Positions 51,353 through 60,823 are shown, numbered from the stretch's first letter. The stretch: 64,000 bases of DNA from CAZSSM01 sp964609385 (GCA_964609385.1 CAZSSM010000016.1:1-64000), one strand, 5' to 3'. Notes: a model not told the origin generated them from the sequence alone. Made by a program: numbers and translations.

Positions 51353-53443
51353 ATGATTGTCAGTTGGAACTGGTTGCGGCAGTACTTGAAGCTGGAGATG
51401 TCCGTCGAGGAGTTGGCCGATCGACTCAGTCTGACCGGGCTGAATCATGAAGAGACGACCACGGTCAAGGACGAGTTCGGCGACGATCTGGCAATCGATT
51501 TAGAAGTCACCAGCAATCGGGCCGACTGTCAGAGTCACCTCGGAGTCGCCCGCGAGATCGGCGTGGCCTTCCAGATCCCATGCGTCGAGCCCGTGCCGGA
51601 ACCACCCACGCACGGCGATTCGGTCGAGCATCTGGCCCGAGTCGATGTTGAGGTGACCGATCTTTGTCCACGCTTTACTGGACGCGTGATCACTGGAATC
51701 ACCATTGGGCCAAGCCCTTGGTGGCTGAAGCGGAGACTGGCCACGCTCGGTCAGAACTCGATCAATAACGTCGTTGATATCACGAATTACGTGATGTTTG
51801 AGTGTGGCCAACCATTACATGCCTATGATCTCGAGACACTCCAGGGGCATCGCCTGGTCATCCGGCTTGCACGGGGCGGCGAAACCCTCCGGGCTATCAA
51901 TGAGACGACCTACGAGTTGGACGAGTCGATGCTGGTGATCGCCGACCAGTCGCGGCCGGTTGGGTTGGCTGGTGTGATGGGGGGCCAAGAGACCGAAGTC
52001 AGCGCGTCGACCACATCGTTGTTGATCGAAGCGGCCCAGTTCGATCCGTTGAGCGTTCGACGGACCTCGAGACGGCTCGGTCTCCGGAGTGAGGCGAGCT
52101 TCCGCTTCGAGCGTGGGCTCGACCCGGAACGGACCGAGTGGGCCAGCCGTCGATGCTCCGAGCTGATCCTTGAGCTGGCCGGCGGCACGCTTCATCCCGG
52201 CTTACTCGATCTGGCCACCACGCTTCCCGAGCCGCCGACGGTCACCCTCCGTTTCGACCAAATCGCCCGGATCCTCGGCATCCCGATCGAGCCCGAGACC
52301 GCCAAGGAGATCCTCAAGCAGCTTGGTCTGACCCTCCTCGAACAGCGCGATGGTGACCGCCCTTCAACGACGTGGCGACCACCAAGTTGGCGCTCTGACC
52401 TGGAACGCGAGATCGATCTGATCGAGGAGGTCGGCCGGATCTACGGCTACGAAAAGATCCCCGAAACCGTCGCGGTCCCCTTGACACGCTCTGCGCTCGG
52501 TACGCGCGAGTGGGTTGAGTTCGATGTTCGCAACGCCCTGACCGGCTTCGGTTTCGACGAGGCGTACACCTTCAGCCTCGTGCCCGAACCGCTCTCTCGA
52601 CCCTTGTCAGGAGAGCGTCCATCGATCCAAGTCGCCGAACCGCGCGACTGGGTCGAGAACGGTTATCTCAGACAGAGCCTCCTGCCTAGCCTGATCCGAG
52701 TCCGCTGCCATAACGAGGCCAACAGCGTCGAGGATCCCGAGTTCTTCGAGATCGCCAACGTCTACCAGCCGCGCGATGGGGATCAATTGCCCTACGAGCC
52801 GGCTCGGTTGGCCTTGCTGGGAACTCGAGAGTTCCATGACCTCAAAGGGGTCGTTGAAGAACTCCTAGAACGGCTCCATGTCTCCGGTCGTCTGGTCGCT
52901 CGGCCGTTCACGAGCCCTCTGTTCGTTCCCGGACAAGGGGCCGAACTTCGGCTCGACGACGATCCGCTGGGCTGGCTCGGGGTGATCTCACCGGAATCAG
53001 TCGAGACCTACCTCGGCGCCGAAGCCCATCGCGAGATCCGAAAGACCTTGAAGCTCCGAAGTGTCTGTGCCGCGGCCGAACTCGAGTTTGAGTTACTCAT
53101 CGCGCGATCCAATTTGAGCCCGCAGTACCGGCCTGTGCCCCGATATCCGGCCGTCAGTCGCGACCTCTCGTTGATCGTCGATCGCGAACTGCCCTGGGCT
53201 GAGATCGCTGAGGCGGCCTCATCGGCAGTGCTCGAGGCGAGCGTCGAGGGTCTCACCCTGGAGGACCTCGCTTTCCTCGACACCTTTGACGGCGCGGGCA
53301 TTCCCGAAGGCCGACAGAGCGTCCACTTCGGACTCCGGTTCCGTCATCCTCAGCGGACTCTGACCAGCGACGAGGTCGAGTCGGTGGTCCGGCAGATTGT
53401 TCGGACCTGCCAATCGCGGTTCGAAGCATCGCTTCAGGGTTGA
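51353..53443 (+). CDS. pheT: Phenylalanine--tRNA ligase beta subunit, lacking the N-terminal tRNA-binding domain
   Basis: The 696-residue beta chain has MIVSWNWLRQYLKLEMSVEE at the start, then proceeds directly to LDLEVTSNRADCQSHLGVARE-type sequence (residues 45-70), so the EMAPII-like tRNA-binding OB domain found in the 795-residue E. coli protein is absent. The B3/B4 editing region, the B5 domain near 290-355, the catalytic-like core (IDLIEEVGRIYGYEKIPE) and the C-terminal FDX-ACB anticodon domain (RYPAVSRDLSLIVDRELPW to the end) are all present. The ATG at 51353 is the only good start. It ends the thrS-pheT cluster. Confidence 0.95.
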   Translation: MIVSWNWLRQYLKLEMSVEELADRLSLTGLNHEETTTVKDEFGDDLAIDLEVTSNRADCQSHLGVAREIGVAFQIPCVEPVPEPPTHGDSVEHLARVDVEVTDLCPRFTGRVITGITIGPSPWWLKRRLATLGQNSINNVVDITNYVMFECGQPLHAYDLETLQGHRLVIRLARGGETLRAINETTYELDESMLVIADQSRPVGLAGVMGGQETEVSASTTSLLIEAAQFDPLSVRRTSRRLGLRSEASFRFERGLDPERTEWASRRCSELILELAGGTLHPGLLDLATTLPEPPTVTLRFDQIARILGIPIEPETAKEILKQLGLTLLEQRDGDRPSTTWRPPSWRSDLEREIDLIEEVGRIYGYEKIPETVAVPLTRSALGTREWVEFDVRNALTGFGFDEAYTFSLVPEPLSRPLSGERPSIQVAEPRDWVENGYLRQSLLPSLIRVRCHNEANSVEDPEFFEIANVYQPRDGDQLPYEPARLALLGTREFHDLKGVVEELLERLHVSGRLVARPFTSPLFVPGQGAELRLDDDPLGWLGVISPESVETYLGAEAHREIRKTLKLRSVCAAAELEFELLIARSNLSPQYRPVPRYPAVSRDLSLIVDRELPWAEIAEAASSAVLEASVEGLTLEDLAFLDTFDGAGIPEGRQSVHFGLRFRHPQRTLTSDEVESVVRQIVRTCQSRFEASLQG

Positions 53444-53553
53444 GACGACCGATCGAACCGTCATCGGAATGTTCGAAACGTCGAAGAAATGGCCTCGCCT
53501 CACGAATTGCTTAGAGAGTCGGATGTCGTCAGCGTGACGACTTTTCAGGGTCC

Positions 53554-55149
53554 ATGGCCAGCTCTCTTCGTCCAGGAGCCTGGAGCGCTCGATCGATGTG
53601 GAGTCCGTTACGAGCCGCACTACTGGTCGTGCTCCTGACCATCCCGTTAGCGATCTACATGGGTTTGGGGGCCTATTGGCTTTGGCAGGCCGGCTATCTG
53701 CTCCCGGTCTCAATCGTCAGCGTCATTGCGTTCACCGCCTTCGCCCTCTTGGCTCGCCGCTGGACACGGAGCGAGAACGAGTCGGTTCTGCCGCCGATCG
53801 ATTGGTCCAAACCGGCCACGCACACACCCCGTGACCGTGAGGCCTGGGCGATGGTCGAGCGCGAGAACCGACGCTCGGCCGATCTGGACGTCGAGGACCT
53901 CGGGAAGCCCGACACCTATATCGATGCCGGTCGCCGGCTCTTCGAGAATCTCTCGAGACACTACTACCCCGACGCCAAAGAGCCGCTCGATCAGGTCCCG
54001 CTCCTGCAGCTACTCACCGCGCTCGAGTTGGCCGCAGAGGACTTGCATGAGCTCGCCTCGAAGGTGCCCGGAGTCAACTTCGTCACATTGGCCCGTTCCA
54101 AGATGGCGGTCAAGGCGGCCAATGTGATCTCCAGGGCCAGCGACTATTACACCTATATTCTGCCCCTGTTCAACCCGGCCGCCGGGCTTGCACGGTTGGG
54201 CGTCTCCAAAGGGATCACCAAGCCGGCCATGCAAGCGATCCAGGCCAACCTAATGCGCTGGCTTTATCAAGCATACATCAATCGGTTGGGGACGCATCTG
54301 ATCGCTCTCTACAGCGGTCGGCTCGCCGTCGGTGCCACTCGGTATCGCGAACTGTCAGAACGCCTGAAGCATGAGGGACCGCAGCAGACCTCGGTTCTTC
54401 GCGACCCCAATCTCGAAATCCGAGTCGCGGTCATGGGACCGGATGTCCGACGCGATTGGTCCGATCAGTTCGTCTCCGGCTTCCGCCGAGCGCGGTCGTT
54501 GGACCCAGTCGATCTTCGCGATCGGCTCGACGGGTTGGGCGTCGATCCCAGCCTTGCTGAAGGCTTGACTCGGATACGCGTCGAGTCCCTAGAGTCATAT
54601 CCATGCAAGATCGGTGATCCGCTCACGCGCGGCCAGCGCCAACGCTTATCCGGACCGATCGACGCGTCCAAAGCCTTCGATATGTTGGTGATCCTCGTCG
54701 ACCTCCAAGCGTCCAACGTCAATCCCATCGTCGCGCTCGGACGGCTCTGGGATGAGCGGGTCGGATCGGATCCTGGTCGGGTTCCGCCGCCGGTACTCGT
54801 ACTCGACGTCGATGCGGATGCTTCATCCCACAACGGTCGCGACGGAAACGAACTTGAGGCCCAAGTCCGAGAAAATGTCCATCGACTCGCCGAGTCTGAC
54901 CTACCGCTCGGATTCGTCACACCGCTAACGTCGTCCCTGAACCCGAGTATCTTGGCACAAACGGTGTTACCAGCCATCGTCAGCCGGCTCCCCCAGGCCG
55001 AACAGGCCGCGCTTCATCGGCAGCTCCATCCCGACAGCCAGCCCTCGGTCTTTGATCAGGTCGCCCACGCCGCGGCTGAAGGAGGTCTCGCCCTGCTTCA
55101 GCAAATCAACCCGTTTCGCCGTGGTCAGGATAAATCCAAACCGGATTGA
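53554..55149 (+). CDS. Membrane protein with a degenerate GTPase-like domain
   Basis: A 531-residue protein with two N-terminal TM segments (about 20-65), a cytoplasmic helical region about 80-280 (including LEDLGKP-type and helix-rich SKMAVKAANVISRASDYY) and a domain from about 285. That domain has the layout of the membrane-linked GTPase families: a strand RVAVMGP at about 290, an Asp-containing segment FDMLVILVDLQAS near 370, and VLVLDVDAD where an NKxD-like base motif would be. The Walker A GxxxxGKS is not present (GPDVRRDWS instead). ATG 53554 has AGGG 4 nt upstream. It lies 110 nt after pheT. Function unknown; it may be a pseudo-GTPase scaffold. Confidence 0.65.
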   Translation: MASSLRPGAWSARSMWSPLRAALLVVLLTIPLAIYMGLGAYWLWQAGYLLPVSIVSVIAFTAFALLARRWTRSENESVLPPIDWSKPATHTPRDREAWAMVERENRRSADLDVEDLGKPDTYIDAGRRLFENLSRHYYPDAKEPLDQVPLLQLLTALELAAEDLHELASKVPGVNFVTLARSKMAVKAANVISRASDYYTYILPLFNPAAGLARLGVSKGITKPAMQAIQANLMRWLYQAYINRLGTHLIALYSGRLAVGATRYRELSERLKHEGPQQTSVLRDPNLEIRVAVMGPDVRRDWSDQFVSGFRRARSLDPVDLRDRLDGLGVDPSLAEGLTRIRVESLESYPCKIGDPLTRGQRQRLSGPIDASKAFDMLVILVDLQASNVNPIVALGRLWDERVGSDPGRVPPPVLVLDVDADASSHNGRDGNELEAQVRENVHRLAESDLPLGFVTPLTSSLNPSILAQTVLPAIVSRLPQAEQAALHRQLHPDSQPSVFDQVAHAAAEGGLALLQQINPFRRGQDKSKPD

Positions 55150-55195
55150 TCCGCACAGACGCTTGGATTTGATATTTCTTTGAGCACCTGTCAAA

Positions 55196-55840
55196 TTAGA
55201 GCGGTGGTATCTCGATCGTTCGGTAGTGTGCCCGATAGATGGGTCGCCCCTCTTGGCGGAACTTGCGCTCGAAGTTGGTCAGATAGTCGAGGTCGTGCGC
55301 TGGATCGACCGGGCGAGGCGGGGGCATCGCGGTAAAGGTGGTTGTCCGCGACTCCATCGAATGTATGATCATGTCGTAGTACTCGCGAACATCGGTGGCG
55401 ACCCAAAAGTGACCGCCCGGTTCCAAAACTCGGAACACCTGGTCGACGAAGGCATCGTTGAAGACCCTTCGTTTTTTGTGCCGCTTCTTCCACCAGGGAT
55501 CCGGGAAGTAAAGGTGAATGGCATGGACCGAGTCGGTCGCGACGAACCGCTCGAGAACTTCCAGGACCGGCATGCAGAGTGCTCGAGTGTTGACTAGGCC
55601 GAGTTTGGCGACCCGGTCGGCGGTCCGTCGCGCGAACTTGTAAGCGATCTCGATGCCGAGAAAGTTGTGATCGGGCCGGGCTTGGGCAGCGTTGGCAACA
55701 TAGAGACCCTTGCCGCAGCCGACATCGAGTTCGATGGGATGATCGTTGCCGAAGAGTTCGTGCCAATCGAGAACTGTGGTGAGCGATTGGGAATCGATCC
55801 AGTATGTCTCGAGGGCTTCGGCGGTTTTATGCTTACTCAT
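55196..55840 (-). CDS. trmB: tRNA (guanine-N7-)-methyltransferase
   Basis: Makes m7G46 in tRNA from S-adenosylmethionine. The 214-residue protein has the AdoMet motif ELDVGCGKGLYVA, NFLGIEIAYKFARR, IHLYFPDPWWKKRHKKRRV (the family signature) and the terminal YLTNFERKFRQEGRPIYRA region with the conserved TxFE-like Asn-Phe-Glu. It ends just 46 nt from the GTPase-like gene on the opposite strand and is 21 nt downstream of the FabZ-like gene, so the two are probably one transcript. Confidence 0.96.
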   Translation of the reverse strand: MSKHKTAEALETYWIDSQSLTTVLDWHELFGNDHPIELDVGCGKGLYVANAAQARPDHNFLGIEIAYKFARRTADRVAKLGLVNTRALCMPVLEVLERFVATDSVHAIHLYFPDPWWKKRHKKRRVFNDAFVDQVFRVLEPGGHFWVATDVREYYDMIIHSMESRTTTFTAMPPPRPVDPAHDLDYLTNFERKFRQEGRPIYRAHYRTIEIPPL

Positions 55841-55861
55841 ATTCAGGGACGTTTGGATCTC

Positions 55862-56398
55862 TCAGTCCGTTGGTTTCGATTCGGCCGGTCGTTGAGCTGG
55901 TGTGAAGGTCTCGGGCAAGGTGATGGGGACGCCGATGATTCGGGCCTGGAAGACGAGTTGGGCGTCGACGAACCCTTGGGTCTCGAAGATCGACTGGCGT
56001 CGATTCAGCCGCGTCGCCTTACAGGCGATGACCAGGCGGTCTCCCGGTCGGACGATCCCGCGGAACCGGACGTCTTCCATGCCGCCGAACCCGATGAACC
56101 CGTCCCCCTCCATGAGGTCGATGATCTGACAATAGTAGCTGGCCAACTGTGCGGCGGACTCGCACATTAAGACGCCGGGTAGCAAAGGGAAGTCGGGCAT
56201 ATGGCCGCGACTCCAGAACTCATTGGCCACGACGTCTTTGTAGCCGATCACGAGCTTCTCCTCATGATCGACATAGACGATGGCTGTGAGCTGCTCCATC
56301 TCGTGGCGTTGCGGGTTGACTCTCCGGATCGCCTCTTGGTCGGCCAGGATCGTCGAGCAATCGATCGTGCGGATGTCGATCAGGGGCGGCGGCGGCAT
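55862..56398 (-). CDS. FabZ-type 3-hydroxyacyl-ACP dehydratase, hot-dog fold
   Basis: A 178-residue hot-dog protein. The active-site pair is in place: His66 in SRGHMPDFPLLPGVLM and Glu80 in MCESAAQLASYY, with the terminal strand GVPITLP. FabZ dehydrates 3-hydroxyacyl-ACP in fatty-acid elongation. The motif GHMPDFPLLPG replaces the usual GHFPxxPxxPG with minor changes, so a specialised dehydratase (for a lipid or polyketide-like product) is possible. ATG 56398 is favoured by AGAGGA upstream; GTG 56425 is an alternative. It shares a transcript with trmB, 21 nt downstream. Confidence 0.85.
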   Translation of the reverse strand: MPPPPLIDIRTIDCSTILADQEAIRRVNPQRHEMEQLTAIVYVDHEEKLVIGYKDVVANEFWSRGHMPDFPLLPGVLMCESAAQLASYYCQIIDLMEGDGFIGFGGMEDVRFRGIVRPGDRLVIACKATRLNRRQSIFETQGFVDAQLVFQARIIGVPITLPETFTPAQRPAESKPTD

Positions 56399-56753
56399 GC
56401 CGAGCAATCCTCTCGCCGTGGTCACGCGCGTGCCGAATTCCTCGAGTGTTGGAACTCTCGAACTCGACTCCTGGGGGATTCATCGCGTTATTTTGATCGG
56501 CCCACAGAGTCAGGTAAAGATCGTCTCGACGGTTTTTCAGGATGGCCCTGATGGTCCGACGCGATCGCGTCGATCTGGTTAGGTGTGGCACGAAGGACGC
56601 GCTACGACAAATCGGCTGGGGGCTCGAAGACGGTCACCCGAGGGTCATCGACTCATCGACCGACTGCGCGGTTCGGTCCGGAGTCGAAGCACCGACCAAG
56701 TCCCGCCACCCGGCCCATCGAACTCATTGCTTCGCACGACCGGAGGTCATCCC

Positions 56754-58667
56754 GTGAGCGTTGCCGACCAAATCGATCGACGCGCCATGTTGGGTCGACT
56801 CGCCGTGATCGGCACGACCGCCGCCGCTTGGTCCTCGGAGTCGGCCCACGGTCAACTCTCGATGCCTGTTCCGACGCTGCCGCAACCCGCCATGCCAGTC
56901 GCTCCTCAGCCCCATGTCGGTTGTGGAGTCCGCGGTCGGATGACAGGTGCGCAAGCGGCCGTTCGTGCGCTCCAGTTGGAGGGAACCCCTTGTGTCTTCG
57001 GGATCCCCGGTGCACAGAACAACGAACTCTGGGACGAGTTCAAGCAGGCTGAGCTCCCCTACTTGCTGGTCAGCCACGAGTTCTCGGCCAGCGTGATGGC
57101 CGACGCGGCGGCTCGAACGACCGGGACCGTCGGCGTCTGCTCGGTTGTGCCCGGTCCTGGCCTGACCAACACCCTGACTGGTCTCGGCGAAGCACGATTA
57201 GACAGTGTACCGCTGGTGGTCCTTGTGACCGATGTCAAGCGTGGCCCCGGAGCACCAGCGTTCCAGGTCCATCAACTCGATTCGATCGGCCTGCTCCGCC
57301 CGGTCTGCAAGGCGGTCTATCAAGTCAGCTCACCAGACCAAATTCCGTCGGCGATCCACGAAGCACACCGGTTGGCCCGCGAGGGCGAGCCCGGTCCGGT
57401 CGGTGTGGTCGTTCCGTATGACCTCTACATCAAGAGCGCGGAGTTCAACGACTCGGGCCCTCGGGTCATCCGCCTGCCTTATGATGAGGTGGCGATCGAG
57501 CGGGCTATCGGCATGCTCGACGCTCAGAGCGGATGTCGTGTCGGAATCTATGCCGGACAGGGTTGCGTCAGTGCGACGCAATCGCTGAGGAGGGTGGCTG
57601 AGATCCTTCAGGCACCGGTAGCCACCTCAGTCAGCGGCAAGGGCGTCTTTCCCGAATCACACCCCCTATCCGTTGGCTGGGGCTACGGCGCGTATGGGAC
57701 TCGGGCGGCCGAAGAGGCCTTCCGACACGTCGATCTGGTCTTGGCCGTCGGCGTCCGGTTCAGCGAAGTTTCCACGGCAAACTACGCGGTCCCGGAGGTC
57801 GGGTCGTTGATCCACGTCGACGCCAGCCCGGAGAGCTTGGAGCGCAATGTGAAGACTGACTTGGCCGTCTGCGCCGACAGTCAGTTGTTCCTGGATCGGT
57901 TGCTCGCCGAGAGGCATCGGATCGCCCGTCAGCCCGATCCACGACTCTGGCGACACGTGGCGCGGGCCCGTCGACGCGATTCCGTCGAAGCCTGCCGGGC
58001 TCGGGTGCTTCAAGACGTCGATCCGATGCTGCTCTATGCTCGGTTGAATCAGCATCTTGGAGCCGAGGACCTCTTGGTCGTCGACGTGACCTCCTCGATG
58101 CATTGGGCGGCTGAGGTATATCGAGTCGAATATCCGCTTCGTTATGTCGCCCCAATGAACAACCAAAGCATGGGTTACGCGATTCCAGCGGCCATTGGCG
58201 CCCAGCGCGTCCGACCCGACCGCCGGGTCGTGGCGGTTACCGGCGATGGCTGCCTAATGATGTCGGGCCTAGAGCTGGCCACCGCCGCGCGAGCACACTT
58301 GCCGGTCAAGCTCTTCGTGCTCGACGATGGGGCCTATCACTACATGCAGATGCTCCAAAAGCCCGTCTATCGGCGGACGACCGCCACGGAGCTGCCGACA
58401 ATCGGCTACCCGCAACTGGCCTCTGCACTCGGGGTCGCTTACCTCGAGGTGTTCGACAACAACGCCCTCGACGCGGTCATTTCCCAGGCCATGCAGATCG
58501 CCGGTCCGGTCCTGGTCCGTGTGCGAGCCAGCTATGAAGGGCGCGAGATCCGTTGGCTTTCGGCGCTCCGAGAGCACTATATCGATGGCCTCGCCACCGA
58601 TCAGAAAGTCCGAATGGCCTCGAGGATCGCCGGGCGCGTTCTCATCCCCGGCTCCGAGAACGATTGA
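56754..58667 (+). CDS. TPP-dependent enzyme (acetolactate synthase-like) with a Tat-like N-terminal signal
   Basis: A 637-residue member of the thiamine-diphosphate superfamily (acetolactate synthase/IPDC/sulfoacetaldehyde acetyltransferase type). It has the PYR domain with catalytic-type Glu109 in VSHEFSASVMADAAART, the central domain, and the PP domain with VTGDGCLMMSGLELATAARA near 495. The metal-binding NN at the end of that motif is DD (FVLDDGAYHY) here. The GTG at 56754 has a near-perfect GGAGGT 8 nt upstream. It places a twin-arginine-like stretch DRRAMLGRLAVIGTTAAAW and a small-residue cleavage region before the domain, so the enzyme may be exported. It is divergent from the FabZ/TrmB genes. 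The reaction is not deducible. Confidence 0.88.
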   Translation: MSVADQIDRRAMLGRLAVIGTTAAAWSSESAHGQLSMPVPTLPQPAMPVAPQPHVGCGVRGRMTGAQAAVRALQLEGTPCVFGIPGAQNNELWDEFKQAELPYLLVSHEFSASVMADAAARTTGTVGVCSVVPGPGLTNTLTGLGEARLDSVPLVVLVTDVKRGPGAPAFQVHQLDSIGLLRPVCKAVYQVSSPDQIPSAIHEAHRLAREGEPGPVGVVVPYDLYIKSAEFNDSGPRVIRLPYDEVAIERAIGMLDAQSGCRVGIYAGQGCVSATQSLRRVAEILQAPVATSVSGKGVFPESHPLSVGWGYGAYGTRAAEEAFRHVDLVLAVGVRFSEVSTANYAVPEVGSLIHVDASPESLERNVKTDLAVCADSQLFLDRLLAERHRIARQPDPRLWRHVARARRRDSVEACRARVLQDVDPMLLYARLNQHLGAEDLLVVDVTSSMHWAAEVYRVEYPLRYVAPMNNQSMGYAIPAAIGAQRVRPDRRVVAVTGDGCLMMSGLELATAARAHLPVKLFVLDDGAYHYMQMLQKPVYRRTTATELPTIGYPQLASALGVAYLEVFDNNALDAVISQAMQIAGPVLVRVRASYEGREIRWLSALREHYIDGLATDQKVRMASRIAGRVLIPGSEND

Positions 58668-58850
58668 ATTGGCCGTTGGATCGGAGTGACGTCGCCTCGT
58701 GATCATTCGAAGCCGATGACTGAGCTTCACGAAATCGCTCGGAACCGCTAGGGTCCCCGTGACAATTTGTCGACACACGCTCGAGTCCTCTTCTTTGGGG
58801 ACGAGTCCCGATCGGTTCCGGCCTCAGTTCGTCGAGGATGCGAATCACTC

Positions 58851-59717
58851 ATGACCACACTCTCGGAGCCGACGGCCGGCTGGTCGCACGAACCTTCGGG
58901 ATCTCCTTCGTCGCTTTCCTGGCCGTTGCGGGCGATCGGGACCATCCTCGACGACCTTCGCGAGTTGGTGACCTATCGCCAGGTCCTCATCGACATGGTC
59001 GTGCAGACCCTGAAGGTCCGGTACCAGCGATCGGTCCTGGGGTTCCTCTGGTCGTTGCTCAACCCGATCATGATGATGACGACCCTGGCGATCGTCTTTT
59101 CGCAACTCTGGCGGATCGAGACCGAGGGGTTCGCTGTCTATGTCTTCGCCGGCCTAGTCCCCTGGGGGTTTCTCAACGGAAGCCTGATCGACGCGTCTCA
59201 CTCGGTCATTCAGAACGAACAACTGATCAAGAAAATCTACATCCCCAAGCTCGTCTTTCCGCTCGCGAGCATCTGTTTGAATCTCGTGATCTCAGCCTTG
59301 ACGCTCGTGGCGATGTTCGGCCTGGTCCTCCTGCTCGGCTCACGGCCCAATGCGTCGCTGATTCTCCTGCCGTTGGTCTCGATCCTCTTCGCGATGTTTT
59401 GTCTAGGGCTCGGCTTGGTCGTCGCGGCGGCGAACACGTTTTTTCGGGATGTCGGCCACCTGGTCACGGTTTTCCTACAATCGTGGTACTTCTGCACTCC
59501 GATCATTTATCCGATCGATCGCTTAGGCGAATACGGACGACTCGTCTGGCTGAATCCGGCCTATCCCTACATTCAGATCTTCCAAGTCGTCATCCGAGAC
59601 AATGAATGGCCGGGCCGCTCGACACTCGCGTTGGCCGCGTTGTTCGCTGTGGCCAGCCTGTCGCTTGGCTATGCGTTCTTCAAGTCGTGCGAGGATCGAC
59701 TGGTGTTCCGACTCTGA
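58851..59717 (+). CDS. ABC-2 type polysaccharide/polyol phosphate export permease
   Basis: Membrane subunit of a Wzm/TagG-type exporter. The 288 residues have six TM segments; the N-terminal cytoplasmic stretch DDLRELVTYRQVLIDMVVQT and VRYQRSVLGFLWSLLNPIMM are the family signature, as are NEQLIKKIYIPKLVFPL and FFRDVGHLVTVFLQSWYFCT with TPIIYP. ATG 58851 follows GAGGA. The ATPase starts 7 nt after the stop. The pair would move a lipid-linked glycan across the inner membrane. Confidence 0.93.
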   Translation: MTTLSEPTAGWSHEPSGSPSSLSWPLRAIGTILDDLRELVTYRQVLIDMVVQTLKVRYQRSVLGFLWSLLNPIMMMTTLAIVFSQLWRIETEGFAVYVFAGLVPWGFLNGSLIDASHSVIQNEQLIKKIYIPKLVFPLASICLNLVISALTLVAMFGLVLLLGSRPNASLILLPLVSILFAMFCLGLGLVVAAANTFFRDVGHLVTVFLQSWYFCTPIIYPIDRLGEYGRLVWLNPAYPYIQIFQVVIRDNEWPGRSTLALAALFAVASLSLGYAFFKSCEDRLVFRL

Positions 59718-59724
59718 GGGCGAC

Positions 59725-60537
59725 GTGCACGACATTAAGATCAAAGATTCCGGACTGCGTCCGATCATCGAGCTTCGCGAGGTCAGCCTCCGCTTCCTCC
59801 GCTATCACGACAAGGCGTTCTCGCTCAAGCGGGCCGCCTTGAACTGGTTGACTCGACGTTCGGCCCCGCCAGCATTCGAGGCCTTCTGGGCCCTGCGCGA
59901 CGTCGACCTGACCGTCGAGGACGGGACCCGGCTCGGGATCGTCGGCTCCAACGGGGCGGGCAAGAGCACCCTGCTTCGAGTCATCGCGCGGATCTACAAG
60001 CCGACGACCGGAGCTTGCTTCATCCGAGGGAGTGTCGCCCCGCTCATCGAGATGGGCGCCGGCTTCAACCCTGAACTGACCGGCCGCGAGAACATCCTGC
60101 TCTACGGCGCGTTGCTGGGAATCCCGCGCACGGTCATGCGGGAGCGAATCGACGCGATCCTCGAGTTCACCGAGCTGGGTGAGTTCGCCGGCACCGCCTT
60201 GAAGTACTATTCCAGCGGGATGTACGCCAAGCTCGCCTTCGCGGTCGCCACTGAGGTCGCGCCTGACGTTCTCCTGATCGACGAGTCGCTCTCGGTGGGC
60301 GACGCCGAGTTCGTGGCCAAAGCGTATGAGCGGATTCGTCAGCTCATGGCGCGCTGTCGAGCGGTGATCGTCGTCTCGCACGATCTCCAATCGCTCCACG
60401 ATCTCTGCGACCGCGCCATCTGGATCGATCACGGTCGCGTCCTCGCCGACGGGCCGGTTGATGAGATCCTCGATCGCTATCGAGGCCGGTGCCCGGGTCG
60501 AACCGCAGAGCCCCCTCAACTCGGCATCGCCGGCTGA
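59725..60537 (+). CDS. ABC transporter ATP-binding subunit for polysaccharide export
   Basis: A 270-residue Wzt/TagH-type ATPase. Visible motifs: Walker A GSNGAGKSTLLR near 75, the signature region YSSGMYAKLAFAVATEV, Walker B VLLIDESLSVGD (with an Asp-Glu pair), and the H-loop VVSHDLQSL. It starts at GTG 59725 with GAGGG 5 nt upstream, 7 nt after the permease stop, so the two are coupled. The usual C-terminal carbohydrate-binding domain of long Wzt proteins is absent, so the glycan is probably recognised elsewhere. Confidence 0.94.
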   Translation: MHDIKIKDSGLRPIIELREVSLRFLRYHDKAFSLKRAALNWLTRRSAPPAFEAFWALRDVDLTVEDGTRLGIVGSNGAGKSTLLRVIARIYKPTTGACFIRGSVAPLIEMGAGFNPELTGRENILLYGALLGIPRTVMRERIDAILEFTELGEFAGTALKYYSSGMYAKLAFAVATEVAPDVLLIDESLSVGDAEFVAKAYERIRQLMARCRAVIVVSHDLQSLHDLCDRAIWIDHGRVLADGPVDEILDRYRGRCPGRTAEPPQLGIAG

Positions 60538-60823
60538 TCACGCGCCATGCGAGGGTGATCGCCGACAATCGGAGCTCGACCGACGCCTCATCTTTCCCCC
60601 AATCGAGGCGTCTGGACCACGCAACGTGTCTTCGGCGGATGCCGGCTGTATGATGTGGCCTGACGAAGGCCGCAGCGGTCCCCTTCGTGGATCGGTCCTG
60701 GTCGTGGGCGTCCGGCGATCGCCGATGCGCCACGCGTCCCAACGGCCTGAGACCGGATCAATGACCGCGTCCCGGCCACCCTCGACCATGGGACCCGCAG
60801 CTTAGCCACGGAGTCACGCCACG
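60538..60823. other. Intergenic region between the ABC ATPase and rmlA genes
   Basis: About 285 bases on the coding strand without a credible gene. Open frames are present on both strands but have no good start or similarity. It may contain a promoter for rmlA. Confidence 0.4.
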
